In this document: in pieces, positions 34,902 through 45,239 of the stretch | Position numbering within the stretch: position 1 is the first letter of the stretch | How the letters are laid out: every line of letters starts with the position of its first letter | Origin: Pseudomonadota bacterium | Lineage (GTDB): Bacteria > Pseudomonadota > Gammaproteobacteria > Burkholderiales > Burkholderiaceae_C | Length of the DNA: 64,000 bases | Assembly: GCA_018241265.1 (NCBI GenBank) | Contig: JAFEEF010000036.1 | Location: forward strand, 62,001 to 126,000 | Direction: 5' to 3' | Position numbers and translations under genes: made by a program | Notes under the pieces: model-generated | The model's input: the letters and a program-made list of their open reading frames with translations, nothing else | What the model was told of the DNA's origin: nothing | Databases searched by the model: none

Positions 34902-36488
34902 ATGCGCGCCGCGATGCCCCGTCGTCCGGCACGACCGCTGACCGCCCGACTCGCCGGCCGCGTGCCGGTCGTGCTCGCCATGGTCGCCGTCGGCGCCACG
35001 GCGCAGACCGCGCCTGAACAACAGGCCGTCGACGCCAATGCCGGCGCGCCGGGCCGCGCCTTCACGATCACGCCGACCTTCACGGCGACGCAGACGATCA
35101 GCGACAACGCCAACCTCGGCACCGGCGACGACAAGAAGTCGGGCTCGGTCACCGAGCTCAGCCCCGGCATCCACGTGCGCAGCACCGGCGGGCGCTTCGT
35201 CGGCTTCGTCGACTACGAGCTCGACGGGCTGGTCTACAGCCAGGGCAGCAGCAAGACCGAGCTGCTCAATTCGCTGAATGCGGCCGTGCTCACCGAGGCG
35301 ATCGAGAACTGGGCTTACGTCGATTTCAAGGCCAGCATCGCCCAGCAGTCGATGTCGGCGTTCGGCACGCAGAGCTTCGACCCCACCTTGCAGAACGGCA
35401 ACCGCACCGAGGTGGCGAGCTATTCGCTGTCGCCCTACGTGCAGGGTCGGCTGGGCGGCCTGGTCGACTATTCGGTGCGCCTCACGCATGCGATCAGCCG
35501 TTCCGACGACAGCGCGGGCTTCAACACGACGACGAACGCCGTCGATGCGTCGCTCGCGGGCGGCACGGCGCTCAGCCTGCTCGACTGGTCGGCCGACGTG
35601 TCGCGCATCCTCACGCAATATGCCGACGGCAACGGCGAGACCCAGGACACGCAGGCGGTGCTCGGCCTGAACTACAAGGTCACGCCGGAACTCAAGCTGT
35701 CGGTCAACGGCGGCCACGAGTCCGACAACTTCAACGGCTCGTCGATCCGATCGGGCGCGATCTACGGCGGCGGCGTCGACTGGCATCCGAGCGAGATCTC
35801 GCATGCGTCGGCCAGCATCGAGCACCGGCTGTTCGGCAACTCCTATGCGATCAGCTTCGAGCACCGCACCCCGCGCACCGCGTGGGTGGTGAGCGACACC
35901 CGCGACGTCGTGACCGGCAACAACCAGCCGTCGGTCGGCAGCCAGAGCGCCGGCGCGCTCGCATCGCTGCTCTTCGCCAGCATCACCGATCCCGTCCAGC
36001 GCGCCCAGGCGGTCGCAAGCTACCTGAGGCAGCAAGGACTGGATCCGAACTCGACGATCAACTTCCTCTACCTGTCCAACTCGGTTTCGCTGCAGCAGAA
36101 CGCGTTCCTTTCGTTCACCTGGATGGGCGTGCGCGATACCGTCACGCTGCTCGCCAACCGCAGCGAGTCCACGCTGTTGGCATCGAACGCCAGCGGCCTG
36201 CCCGACAGCTTCAATCAGTCCGACGTGATCCGCCAGGTCGGCTTCACGCTCGTCGGCTCGCACAAGCTGACGCCGCAGTCCACCCTCGACCTGACCGTGC
36301 AGCAGATGCGCACCACCGGCCAGACCGCCGACCTCGCGACGACCGTGCGCAGCGCGTTCCTGAACTGGTCGAGCCAGATCGGCAAGCACACCTTCGTGAC
36401 GCTGGGCGCGCGCCACGCGGAACAGCAAAGCACGACGGTGCCCTACTACGAGACGGCAGTGATCGGCAGTCTCCGGTTCGATTTCTGA
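34902..36488 (+). CDS. XrtA-associated outer-membrane beta-barrel protein (TIGR03016-type)
   Basis: A 528-residue secreted protein. A signal-like N-terminus is followed by many alternating amphipathic strands rich in Ser, Thr and aromatic residues. The last residues, SLRFDF, end in Phe as in outer-membrane barrels. The family is found only in XrtA loci and is thought to act in polymer export or surface organisation (family knowledge plus inference). It starts right after the kinase stop (TGA-ATG). The signal peptide is atypical: Arg-rich before RVPVVLAMVAVGATAQT. Confidence 0.88.
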   Translation: MRAAMPRRPARPLTARLAGRVPVVLAMVAVGATAQTAPEQQAVDANAGAPGRAFTITPTFTATQTISDNANLGTGDDKKSGSVTELSPGIHVRSTGGRFVGFVDYELDGLVYSQGSSKTELLNSLNAAVLTEAIENWAYVDFKASIAQQSMSAFGTQSFDPTLQNGNRTEVASYSLSPYVQGRLGGLVDYSVRLTHAISRSDDSAGFNTTTNAVDASLAGGTALSLLDWSADVSRILTQYADGNGETQDTQAVLGLNYKVTPELKLSVNGGHESDNFNGSSIRSGAIYGGGVDWHPSEISHASASIEHRLFGNSYAISFEHRTPRTAWVVSDTRDVVTGNNQPSVGSQSAGALASLLFASITDPVQRAQAVASYLRQQGLDPNSTINFLYLSNSVSLQQNAFLSFTWMGVRDTVTLLANRSESTLLASNASGLPDSFNQSDVIRQVGFTLVGSHKLTPQSTLDLTVQQMRTTGQTADLATTVRSAFLNWSSQIGKHTFVTLGARHAEQQSTTVPYYETAVIGSLRFDF

Positions 36489-36491
36489 GTC

Positions 36492-37607
36492 ATGTACGAA
36501 GCCTTCTACGGGCTGACCGGCAAGCCGTTCAACCTCAACCCCGACCCGAGCTTTTACTTCGGCAGCAAGCAGCATCGCCGCGCCAAGGCCTACCTCGACT
36601 ACGGCGTCGCGCGCAACGAAGGCTTCATCGTCATCACCGGCGAGATCGGCGTCGGCAAGACGACGATCCTGCGCAGCCTGCTCGACAGCCTGCGGCGCTC
36701 CGACGTGGTCGTCGGCCATCTCGTCACGACGCAGCTCGATGCCGAGGACACCTTGCGCATGGTCGGCGCGGCCTTCGGCTTCCTCGTCAAGGACGTGCCG
36801 AAGTCGCAGCTCCTGATCACGCTCGAGGCCTTCCTGCTCGGGCAGGTGAACCAGGGCAAGCGCTGCCTCTTGATCGTCGACGAGGCGCAGAACCTGACGC
36901 CGCGCGCGGTCGAGGAGCTGCGCATGCTGTCGAACTTCCAGCTCGGCACGCAGTCGCTGCTGCAGAGCTTTCTGGTCGGCCAGCCGGAATTTCGCGAGAT
37001 CCTGCAGCGGCCGGAGATGGAGCAGTTCCGCCAGCGCGTCGCCGCCACCTGCCACATCGGGCCGATGGACGCCGAGGAGACGCGCGCCTACATCGAGCAT
37101 CGGCTCAAGTGCGCCGGCGCGAACGGCAAGCCCGACTTCGATCCTGCCGCCTTCGAGGCGATCTACAAGGCGAGCTACGGCATCCCGCGGCGCATCAACG
37201 CGGTCTGCGACCGCCTGCTGCTGCTCGGATTCCTGGCCAACAAGACGCATCTGACGGCCGAAGACGTCGACGAAGTCGTGCGCGAGTTCGCGCGCGAGTC
37301 GGAAGTGCCGGTGCGCAAGGTCGTGGCGACCGCCGCGCCGAACGACCCCGGCTTCGGAGGCGACAGCGGCACCGGCGCGCTCGAAGGCCCGGTCGACGTC
37401 GATCTGTCGCAGCATCGCCTCGACCACAAGCTGGCGCGCGACATGGGCGACCTGCTCGACGCGACCGCCGCCGAGCAGAATGCCGAATGCCTGCAGCGCC
37501 TCGAGCGCAGCGTGCTGCGCCTCGAACGGCTCAACCTGCGGACGCTGTCGATGCTGAAGCAGCTCGTCAAGGCCGTCGAGAAGCCGCCCGAGGAAAGCAG
37601 TTCGTGA
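36492..37607 (+). CDS. XrtA-associated AAA ATPase (ExeA/GspA-like)
   Basis: A 371-residue ATPase. The start YEAFYGLTGKPFNLNPDPSF is shared with ExeA-type ATPases. Walker A is GEIGVGKTT near residue 50, Walker B LLIVDEAQNLT near 135, and an arginine-finger region occurs in QRVAATCHI. The C-terminal part (about 280-371) is a charged, helical extension without a recognised domain. It matches TIGR03015. Its role in polymer or PEP-CTERM protein assembly is unknown. Three bases separate it from the outer-membrane gene, and wecB overlaps its end by four bases. Confidence 0.92.
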   Translation: MYEAFYGLTGKPFNLNPDPSFYFGSKQHRRAKAYLDYGVARNEGFIVITGEIGVGKTTILRSLLDSLRRSDVVVGHLVTTQLDAEDTLRMVGAAFGFLVKDVPKSQLLITLEAFLLGQVNQGKRCLLIVDEAQNLTPRAVEELRMLSNFQLGTQSLLQSFLVGQPEFREILQRPEMEQFRQRVAATCHIGPMDAEETRAYIEHRLKCAGANGKPDFDPAAFEAIYKASYGIPRRINAVCDRLLLLGFLANKTHLTAEDVDEVVREFARESEVPVRKVVATAAPNDPGFGGDSGTGALEGPVDVDLSQHRLDHKLARDMGDLLDATAAEQNAECLQRLERSVLRLERLNLRTLSMLKQLVKAVEKPPEESSS

Positions 37608-38767
37608 CCGCGGCGGCATCCTCCGGCGCGCTCGCCGGACCGATCCTCTGCGTGGTCGGCGCGCGGCCCAACTTCATGAAGATGGCGCCCATCCTGCGTG
37701 CGCTGTCGGACCACGAGCCGCCGCTGCCGTACCTGCTGGTCCATACCGGCCAGCACTACGACCAGGACATGAGCGACCGGCTGTTCGACGACCTCGGCCT
37801 GCCGCGTCCCGACATCAACCTCGAGGTCGGCTCGGCGACGCATGCGGTGCAGACCGCCGAGGTGATGCGCCGCTTCGAGCCCGTCGTCGACGCCCATCAT
37901 CCGAGCTGCGTCGTCGTCGTCGGCGACGTCAACTCGACGCTCGCCTGCACGCTCGTCGCGGCCAAGAAGGGCGTGCCGGTCGCGCACGTCGAAGCGGGGC
38001 TGCGCAGCCACGACCGGCAGATGCCGGAAGAGGTCAACCGCGTCGTCACCGACCAGCTCGCCGACCGCCTCTACACCACTGAGCGCTGCGCCGCCGACAA
38101 CCTCGCGAAGGAAGGCATCGCCGCCGGCCGCGTCTGCTTTGCCGGCAACGTGATGATCGATTCGCTGCTCGCGAACCGCGCGCATGCGCGGCCGGCGGCC
38201 GCGAGCCTGCAAGCGCACGGCATCGATCCCTTGCTGCTCGACGGCCCGCGCGGCTACGGCGTCGTGACCCTGCACCGCCCTTCCAACGTCGACGACGCGG
38301 CCATGCTCGAGCACCTGCTGGGCGTGCTCGGCAAGGTGTCCGAAGCGCTGCCGCTGGTCTTCGCGCTGCATCCGCGCACCCGCGCGAACATCGAGCGCTT
38401 CGGGCTGCAACGACTGATCGCGCCGCAGCGCATGGCCTTGTTGCCGCCGCAGGGCTACCTCGAGATGCTCGGCCTGATGGACCGCGCGACCCTCGTGCTG
38501 ACCGATTCCGGCGGCCTGCAGGAAGAGACCACCGCGCTCGGCGTGCCGTGCCTGACCCTGCGCGAGAACACCGAGCGGCCGATCACGATCGATCAGGGAA
38601 CCAACACGCTGGTCGGCCGCGACGCGACGGCGATCCTCGACAACGTCGGCCTGATCCTCGAAGGCCGAGGCAAGCGCGGTCGTGTGCCCGAGCGCTGGGA
38701 CGGACGCGCCGCCGAACGCATCGCCGACGACCTGTGGCAGTGGTTGCGCACGACGGAGCCGAGATGA
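37604..38767 (+). CDS. wecB: UDP-N-acetylglucosamine 2-epimerase (non-hydrolysing)
   Basis: A 387-residue enzyme interconverting UDP-GlcNAc and UDP-ManNAc. Characteristic blocks are VVGARPNFMKMAPIL, VHTGQHYDQDMSD, VEAGLRSHDRQMPEE, TLHRPSNVDD and LTDSGGLQEETTALGVP. It begins at GTG 37604 within the stop region of the ATPase gene. It supplies an amino-sugar precursor for the polymer, possibly oxidised further by the dehydrogenase at 42282. Confidence 0.94.
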   Translation: MTAAASSGALAGPILCVVGARPNFMKMAPILRALSDHEPPLPYLLVHTGQHYDQDMSDRLFDDLGLPRPDINLEVGSATHAVQTAEVMRRFEPVVDAHHPSCVVVVGDVNSTLACTLVAAKKGVPVAHVEAGLRSHDRQMPEEVNRVVTDQLADRLYTTERCAADNLAKEGIAAGRVCFAGNVMIDSLLANRAHARPAAASLQAHGIDPLLLDGPRGYGVVTLHRPSNVDDAAMLEHLLGVLGKVSEALPLVFALHPRTRANIERFGLQRLIAPQRMALLPPQGYLEMLGLMDRATLVLTDSGGLQEETTALGVPCLTLRENTERPITIDQGTNTLVGRDATAILDNVGLILEGRGKRGRVPERWDGRAAERIADDLWQWLRTTEPR

Positions 38768-39621
38768 GCCCGGGCATCCGCAACGCGCTGACGATCGACG
38801 TCGAAGACTACTTCCAGGTCTCGGCGTTCGCGCCTTACATCGCGCGTGGCGACTGGGACGGTCGCGAATGCCGGGTCGAGCGCAACATGGCGCGCATCCT
38901 CGACCTGCTCGATGCCGGCGACACCAAGGCCACGTTCTTCACGCTCGGCTGGATTGCCGAGCGCTATCCGGCGCTGGTGCGCGAGATCGTCGCGCGAGGC
39001 CACGAGCTCGCGAGCCACGGTTACGGCCACCAGCGCGCCAGCGACCTGAGCCGCGAGGCGTTCAGCAACGACATCGAGTCGGCCAAGCGCATCCTCGAGG
39101 ACATCGGCGGCGTGCCGGTTCAGGGCTACCGCGCACCCAGCTTTTCGATCGGAGCAGGCAACCTCTGGGCGTTCGAATGCCTCGCGCGCGCCGGCTACCG
39201 CTACAGCTCGAGCATCTATCCGATCCGCCACGACCACTACGGCATGCCCGACGCGCCGCGCTTCGCGCATCCGGTGTCGGACACGCTGATCGAGATTCCG
39301 GTGACGACCCTGCGCGCCTTCAATCGCAACTGGCCGTCGAGCGGCGGCGGCTACTTCCGCCTGCTGCCCTATGCCTGTTCGCGCTGGCTGCTGCGGCGGG
39401 TCAATGCCGGCGACCGGCAGGCGGCGATCTTCTACTTCCATCCGTGGGAGATCGACCCGGAGCAGCCGCGCATCCCCGGCATCGACGCGAAGACGCGGTT
39501 CCGTCACTACGTCAACATCGGCCGCACCGAGCATCGCCTGACGCAGTTGCTGCGCGACTTCCGCTGGGGCCGCATGGACGAGATCTTCCTCGCCCCGGCC
39601 CCGTCCGTCGCGGCGCACTGA
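38764..39621 (+). CDS. XrtA-associated polysaccharide deacetylase
   Basis: A 285-residue NodB-fold protein matching TIGR03006. The first motif ALTIDVEDYFQ (residues 8-18) carries the acidic metal and catalytic residues. SHGYGHQR near residue 95 supplies the His pair, and YRAPSFSIG and IFYFHPWEIDPEQPR follow. It should remove N-acetyl groups from amino sugars in the polymer. It overlaps wecB by four bases (ATGA). Confidence 0.92.
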   Translation: MSPGIRNALTIDVEDYFQVSAFAPYIARGDWDGRECRVERNMARILDLLDAGDTKATFFTLGWIAERYPALVREIVARGHELASHGYGHQRASDLSREAFSNDIESAKRILEDIGGVPVQGYRAPSFSIGAGNLWAFECLARAGYRYSSSIYPIRHDHYGMPDAPRFAHPVSDTLIEIPVTTLRAFNRNWPSSGGGYFRLLPYACSRWLLRRVNAGDRQAAIFYFHPWEIDPEQPRIPGIDAKTRFRHYVNIGRTEHRLTQLLRDFRWGRMDEIFLAPAPSVAAH

Positions 39622-39630
39622 CCCTACCGC

Positions 39631-40671
39631 ATGACGGTCGCAAGGCGCCTCTCGCCCGACGACGCCCGCACGGCTGCGGCGTGGGACGCGTTCGTGCTCG
39701 CCTGCCCCGACGCGACCTTCTTCCACCGTGCCGGCTGGCAAGACGTGATCCGCCGGGTGTTCCGCCACGACACCTATTTCCTCTACGCGCAGGACGCCGC
39801 CGGCGCGATCACCGCGGTGCTGCCGCTCGCGCACGTCAAGAGCCTGTTGTTCGGCAATGCGCTCGTGAGCCTGCCGTTCGCGGTCTACGGCGGCGTTGCG
39901 GCCTCCGACCCCGATGCCGCTGCGGCGCTCGAAGACGAGGCGCAGCGCATCGCGCAACGCCTCGGCACCGAGCACCTCGAGCTGCGCCACATCGCGGCGC
40001 GCCACACCGACTGGCCGACGCAGGACCTCTACGTCACCTTCCGCAAGGAGATCCTGCCGGACGAGGAAGCCAACATGCTGGCGATCCCGCGCAAGCAGCG
40101 CGCGATGGTCCGCAAGGGCATCAAGAACGGCCTGACGAGCGCGGTCGACAGCGACGTCGAGCGCTTCTTTGCCCTCTATGCCGACAACGTGCACCGCCAC
40201 GGCACGCCGGCGATGCCGAAGCGCTACTTCCAGGCGCTGCTCGAAACCTTCGGACCCGATGCCGAGGTAATGACGGTGTGCGGGCCGGACGGCCGGCCGC
40301 TGTCCGGCGTGCTGAGCTTCTATTTCCGCGACGAGGTACTGCCCTACTACGCCGGCGATGCCGAGGCCGCGCGCGACTTCGCCGCCAACGACTACAAGTA
40401 CTGGGAGCTGATGCGGCGCGCCTGCGCCCGCGGCCTGAAGACCTTCGACTACGGGCGCAGCAAGCAGGGCACGGGGTCTTATTCGTTCAAGAGGAACTGG
40501 GGCTTCGAGCCGACGCCGCTGCACTACGAATACCGCCTCTACAAGCGCGACGCGGTACCGCAGAACAATCCGGCCAACGCCAAGTACAAGCTGCTGATCG
40601 AGACCTGGCGGCGGCTGCCGATCGGCGTCGCGAACTGGCTCGGGCCCTTCGTCGTGCGCAGTCTCGGATGA
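39631..40671 (+). CDS. FemAB-like XrtA-associated protein (GNAT fold)
   Basis: A 346-residue protein of the PEP-CTERM FemAB family (TIGR03019). Two GNAT-like halves are visible: about 10-150 with ATFFHRAGWQDVIRRVF, and about 175-330 with MPKRYFQALLETFG and FDYGRSKQGTGSYSFKRNWGF. FemAB relatives add amino acids from aminoacyl-tRNA to cell-wall peptides; here the acceptor could be the exopolysaccharide or a lipid (inference). It overlaps xrtA by four bases. Confidence 0.9.
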   Translation: MTVARRLSPDDARTAAAWDAFVLACPDATFFHRAGWQDVIRRVFRHDTYFLYAQDAAGAITAVLPLAHVKSLLFGNALVSLPFAVYGGVAASDPDAAAALEDEAQRIAQRLGTEHLELRHIAARHTDWPTQDLYVTFRKEILPDEEANMLAIPRKQRAMVRKGIKNGLTSAVDSDVERFFALYADNVHRHGTPAMPKRYFQALLETFGPDAEVMTVCGPDGRPLSGVLSFYFRDEVLPYYAGDAEAARDFAANDYKYWELMRRACARGLKTFDYGRSKQGTGSYSFKRNWGFEPTPLHYEYRLYKRDAVPQNNPANAKYKLLIETWRRLPIGVANWLGPFVVRSLG

Positions 40672-42218
40672 GCGCCGTCATGAAATCCCGCCTGCCCGCG
40701 CAGTGGTCGGCGGTCCTGCCGGCCCTCGCGCTGCTGCTCGCCGGCGTGCTGTGGGTGTACCGCGATACCGCCGTCGCGATGGTCTCGATCTGGTACCGCT
40801 CGGGCACCTTCGCGCATGCGTTCACGGTCCCGCCCATCGTCGCCTGGCTGATCTGGCGCCAGCGCCGCGAGCTCGCCGCGCAGACGCCGCGGCCGAGCGC
40901 CTGGGCGCTGCTGCCCATCCTCTGCGCCGCGCTGATCTGGCTGCTCGGCGACCTCGCCGAAGCCAATGCGGTGACGCAGCTCGCCTTCACCGCGATGCTG
41001 GTGCTCGCGGTCCTCGCGGTCCTCGGACCGGCCGCGACGCGCACGATGCTGTTCCCGCTCGGCTTCCTGTTCTTCGCGGTGCCGATCGGCGAGTTCCTGC
41101 TGCCGTACTTCATGGAGTGGACCGCCGACTTCACGGTCATCGCGCTGCGCCTGTCGGGCATTCCGGTGTACCGCGAAGGCCTGCAGTTCGTGATCCCGTC
41201 CGGCAACTGGTCGGTCGTCGAAGCATGCAGCGGCATCCGCTACCTGATCGCGTCGTTGATGGTCGGCGTGCTGTTCGCCTACCTGAACTACCGGTCGCTG
41301 CGCCGCAGGCTCATCTTCGTCGGCGTGTCCATTCTGGTGCCGGTCGTCGCCAACTGGGCGCGCGCCTACCTGATCGTGCTGCTCGGTCACGTGTCCGGCA
41401 ACCGGCTCGCGGTCGGCGCCGACCACCTGATCTACGGCTGGGTCTTTTTCGGCATCGTCATCACGCTGATGTTCATGATCGGTGCGCGCTGGACCGAGAC
41501 CGCGACGCCCGAGTCCGCCGCCGCGCCGGCACGCCCGCTGCCGCCGGCGCCCGGCCCGGTGCTGTGGGCCGTCGCCGCTGCGGCCTGCGTGCTCGCGTTC
41601 GCGCCGCGCCTGGCGCTCAGCTGGGTCGACGCGGGCGATCGCGCCGGCGCACCGAAGCTGGCCTTGCCCGATCGCCTCGACGACGGCTGGGCCGCCTCGA
41701 CGCAATCGATCGCCGACTGGAAGCCGTCGTTCCACGGCGCCGCCGCCGAGACGACGCGCCGCTACGAGCGGCACGGCCAGGCCGTCGCCGTCTATGCCGC
41801 CTACTACCGCCATCAGGACGATGCGCACAAGCTCATCAGCTCCGACAACGTGCTGGTGCCGTCGCGCGGTTCGGACTGGGCGCAAGTCGAAGCAGGCACG
41901 CGCGACCTGACGACCGACGACGGCCGGATCGTCGTGCGCACCGCGCATCTGCGCGGTTCGTCGCACCCCGGTGAGGCCGCGACGACGCGCCTGCTGACGC
42001 GCCAGCTCTACTGGATCAACGGCCGCTGGACCGCCAGCGACGGCTGGGCCAAGGCCTACGGCGCGCTGCTGCGCCTCGTCGGACGCGGCGACGATGCCGC
42101 CGTGATCGTGATCTATGCCATCGACGAGCCCGGCGCCGACGACCGGCTCGATGCCTTCCTGCGTGCGAACCTTCACGCGCTGGAGGCAGATCTTGCACGG
42201 GTGCGGGATGGGCGCTGA
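40668..42218 (+). CDS. xrtA: Exosortase A (XrtA) with C-terminal EpsI domain
   Basis: A 516-residue membrane protease/transpeptidase. Eight or so helices occupy residues 15-275. The catalytic triad is readable: Cys187 in VVEACSGIRYL, Arg232 in ANWARAYLIVLLGH and His253 in GADHLIYGWVFFG. The soluble C-terminal part (about 290-516) is an EpsI-type domain commonly fused to XrtA. It recognises PEP-CTERM signals such as the one in the protein at 25642. It lies within the EPS operon, overlapping the FemAB gene (ATGA). Confidence 0.96.
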   Translation: MSAVMKSRLPAQWSAVLPALALLLAGVLWVYRDTAVAMVSIWYRSGTFAHAFTVPPIVAWLIWRQRRELAAQTPRPSAWALLPILCAALIWLLGDLAEANAVTQLAFTAMLVLAVLAVLGPAATRTMLFPLGFLFFAVPIGEFLLPYFMEWTADFTVIALRLSGIPVYREGLQFVIPSGNWSVVEACSGIRYLIASLMVGVLFAYLNYRSLRRRLIFVGVSILVPVVANWARAYLIVLLGHVSGNRLAVGADHLIYGWVFFGIVITLMFMIGARWTETATPESAAAPARPLPPAPGPVLWAVAAAACVLAFAPRLALSWVDAGDRAGAPKLALPDRLDDGWAASTQSIADWKPSFHGAAAETTRRYERHGQAVAVYAAYYRHQDDAHKLISSDNVLVPSRGSDWAQVEAGTRDLTTDDGRIVVRTAHLRGSSHPGEAATTRLLTRQLYWINGRWTASDGWAKAYGALLRLVGRGDDAAVIVIYAIDEPGADDRLDAFLRANLHALEADLARVRDGR

Positions 42219-42281
42219 GCGGCAGGCATCGAATACTCGCGCGTTCGCGCGCATTGGTTTCGAGATACAGGAGCAGTGAAA

Positions 42282-43562
<1,281 letters not shown>

Positions 43563-43586
43563 GTCGCCGGAGCGAAGTCGCCTCAT

Positions 43587-45239
43587 ATGAAATTGCGCAG
43601 CGCAGGCGACTCGGCTCAGGGGCTCTCCAGCGCGGCGCGTAGTGAATTCCTCTCGGCCCCTGACCCGCGTCGCATCGTCGTCTACACCGCCGACCTGTCG
43701 TCGCATGCGGTGGCGCGAGGCATTGCCGAGATCGACGATGCCTTGCCGGGCCTCGAGTGGCTGGTCGTCGTGCATGCGCCGAAGAAGCCGCTGCCGGTGC
43801 TGCTGCGCAACCAGCGCCTCAACCTGAAGCGCAACGGCTGGCGCTGGATCCCGTACCAGTTCAACGATGCGCTGCAACGCCTGCGATCGCCCGGCAGCCC
43901 GCGCCGGCATCGCAGCAGCATCGCCGCCGCGCTGTCGGCGCGGCCGAACGTGCGCGTCGAGCACGTCGCCGACATCCATGCCGAGTCGACGCTCGCCCGG
44001 GTGCGCGCGTTCGGCGCCGACCTCGGGCTGTCGCTCGCCGCGCCCATCCTGCGCCGCTCGCTGTTCGCGCTGCCGCGCCTGGGAACGCTGAACCTGCACA
44101 AGGGCCGGCTGCCCGACTACCGCGGCATGCCGCCCGCGTTCTGGGAGCTTTGGAACGACGAGGCCAGCGTCGGCTGCAGCGTGCACTGGGTCGACGACAA
44201 GCTCGACACGGGCGCGGTGGTGGCGCGTACCGACGTGCCGCGCGCCACCTACGCCACCTTGCGCGGGCTGCAGCTGCGCCTCGACGAGGTCGGCATCGAG
44301 CTGATGGGATCGGCCGTGGCAGCGGTCCTCGATGGCCGCGCGACCGCGGAACTGCAGCCCGCCGGCAGCGGCAGAACTTATCGCAAGCCGACGCTGCAGC
44401 AGGCTGCCGCGCTCGCCGGCAAGCTCGACCGATTGCAGCCGGCCGCCGGCACGGCGGTCCAGCGCTACGCCAAGGACCGCGCGCTCGGCCTCGGCTTCCA
44501 GTTCGCACGCCGAGCCGCACCGCGCCTGGCCGCGCCGCGCATCACGGTGCTGCTGTACCACCGCGTCAGCGACGACGCGCGCGACAACCTGACCGTCGGC
44601 GTCGAGCAGTTCGATCGTCAGATGCGGCTCGTCGCCGAGCATTGCGACGTGCTGTCGATCGAGGAGGTGCTCGCGACCGAGACCGTTCGGCGCTCGAAGC
44701 GCCCGGTCGTCGCCATCACCTTCGACGACGGCTACCGCGACAACTTCCTGCATGCCGCGCCCATCCTGCGCCGCCACGACCTGCCGGCGGCGTTCTTCGT
44801 CTCGACCGGCATCATCGACCGCCGGGACCGCTTCCCGCACGACATCGCGCGCGGCAACGCCGCCATCCCGCTGCTCGGCTGGGACGACCTGCGGGCGATG
44901 CGGCGCTGGGGCTACACGATAGGCTCGCACACCGCCAACCACATCGATTGCGCGTCGGAGCCGGAAGATCGCGTGCGCGCCGAACTGGCGGAATCGCGCG
45001 ACCGGCTGCGCGCCGAGCTCGGCGTCACCGAGCCCATCTTCGCCTACCCGTACGGCGGCCGCGAGCACATGACGCCGCAGCGCCTCGAACTCGTCCGCGA
45101 GGCCGGCTACGTCGGCTGCCTGGCGGCCTACGGCGGCACCAACATCGGACGCGTAGACCGCTACAACGTCCTGCGGCGCGGCATCCAGTGGGCGTTCTCC
45201 GACAACGCCTTCCTTTTCGAATGCCTCGGGCTCCGCTGA
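43587..45239 (+). CDS. Formyltransferase-polysaccharide deacetylase fusion
   Basis: A 550-residue two-domain protein. The N-terminal formyltransferase domain (about 30-260) keeps the catalytic trio of folate-dependent enzymes: Asn169 and His171 in TLNLHKGRLPDYRG and Asp207 in KLDTGAVV. The C-terminal NodB-like deacetylase (about 315-550) has LLYHRV, the metal motif TFDDGYRDN (Asp380-381), SHTANHID and FAYPYGGREHMT. Together they could remove an acetyl group and add a formyl group at an amino-sugar nitrogen (inference). No strong ribosome binding site precedes ATG 43587. The end overlaps the next gene by one base (TGATG). Confidence 0.88.
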   Translation: MKLRSAGDSAQGLSSAARSEFLSAPDPRRIVVYTADLSSHAVARGIAEIDDALPGLEWLVVVHAPKKPLPVLLRNQRLNLKRNGWRWIPYQFNDALQRLRSPGSPRRHRSSIAAALSARPNVRVEHVADIHAESTLARVRAFGADLGLSLAAPILRRSLFALPRLGTLNLHKGRLPDYRGMPPAFWELWNDEASVGCSVHWVDDKLDTGAVVARTDVPRATYATLRGLQLRLDEVGIELMGSAVAAVLDGRATAELQPAGSGRTYRKPTLQQAAALAGKLDRLQPAAGTAVQRYAKDRALGLGFQFARRAAPRLAAPRITVLLYHRVSDDARDNLTVGVEQFDRQMRLVAEHCDVLSIEEVLATETVRRSKRPVVAITFDDGYRDNFLHAAPILRRHDLPAAFFVSTGIIDRRDRFPHDIARGNAAIPLLGWDDLRAMRRWGYTIGSHTANHIDCASEPEDRVRAELAESRDRLRAELGVTEPIFAYPYGGREHMTPQRLELVREAGYVGCLAAYGGTNIGRVDRYNVLRRGIQWAFSDNAFLFECLGLR

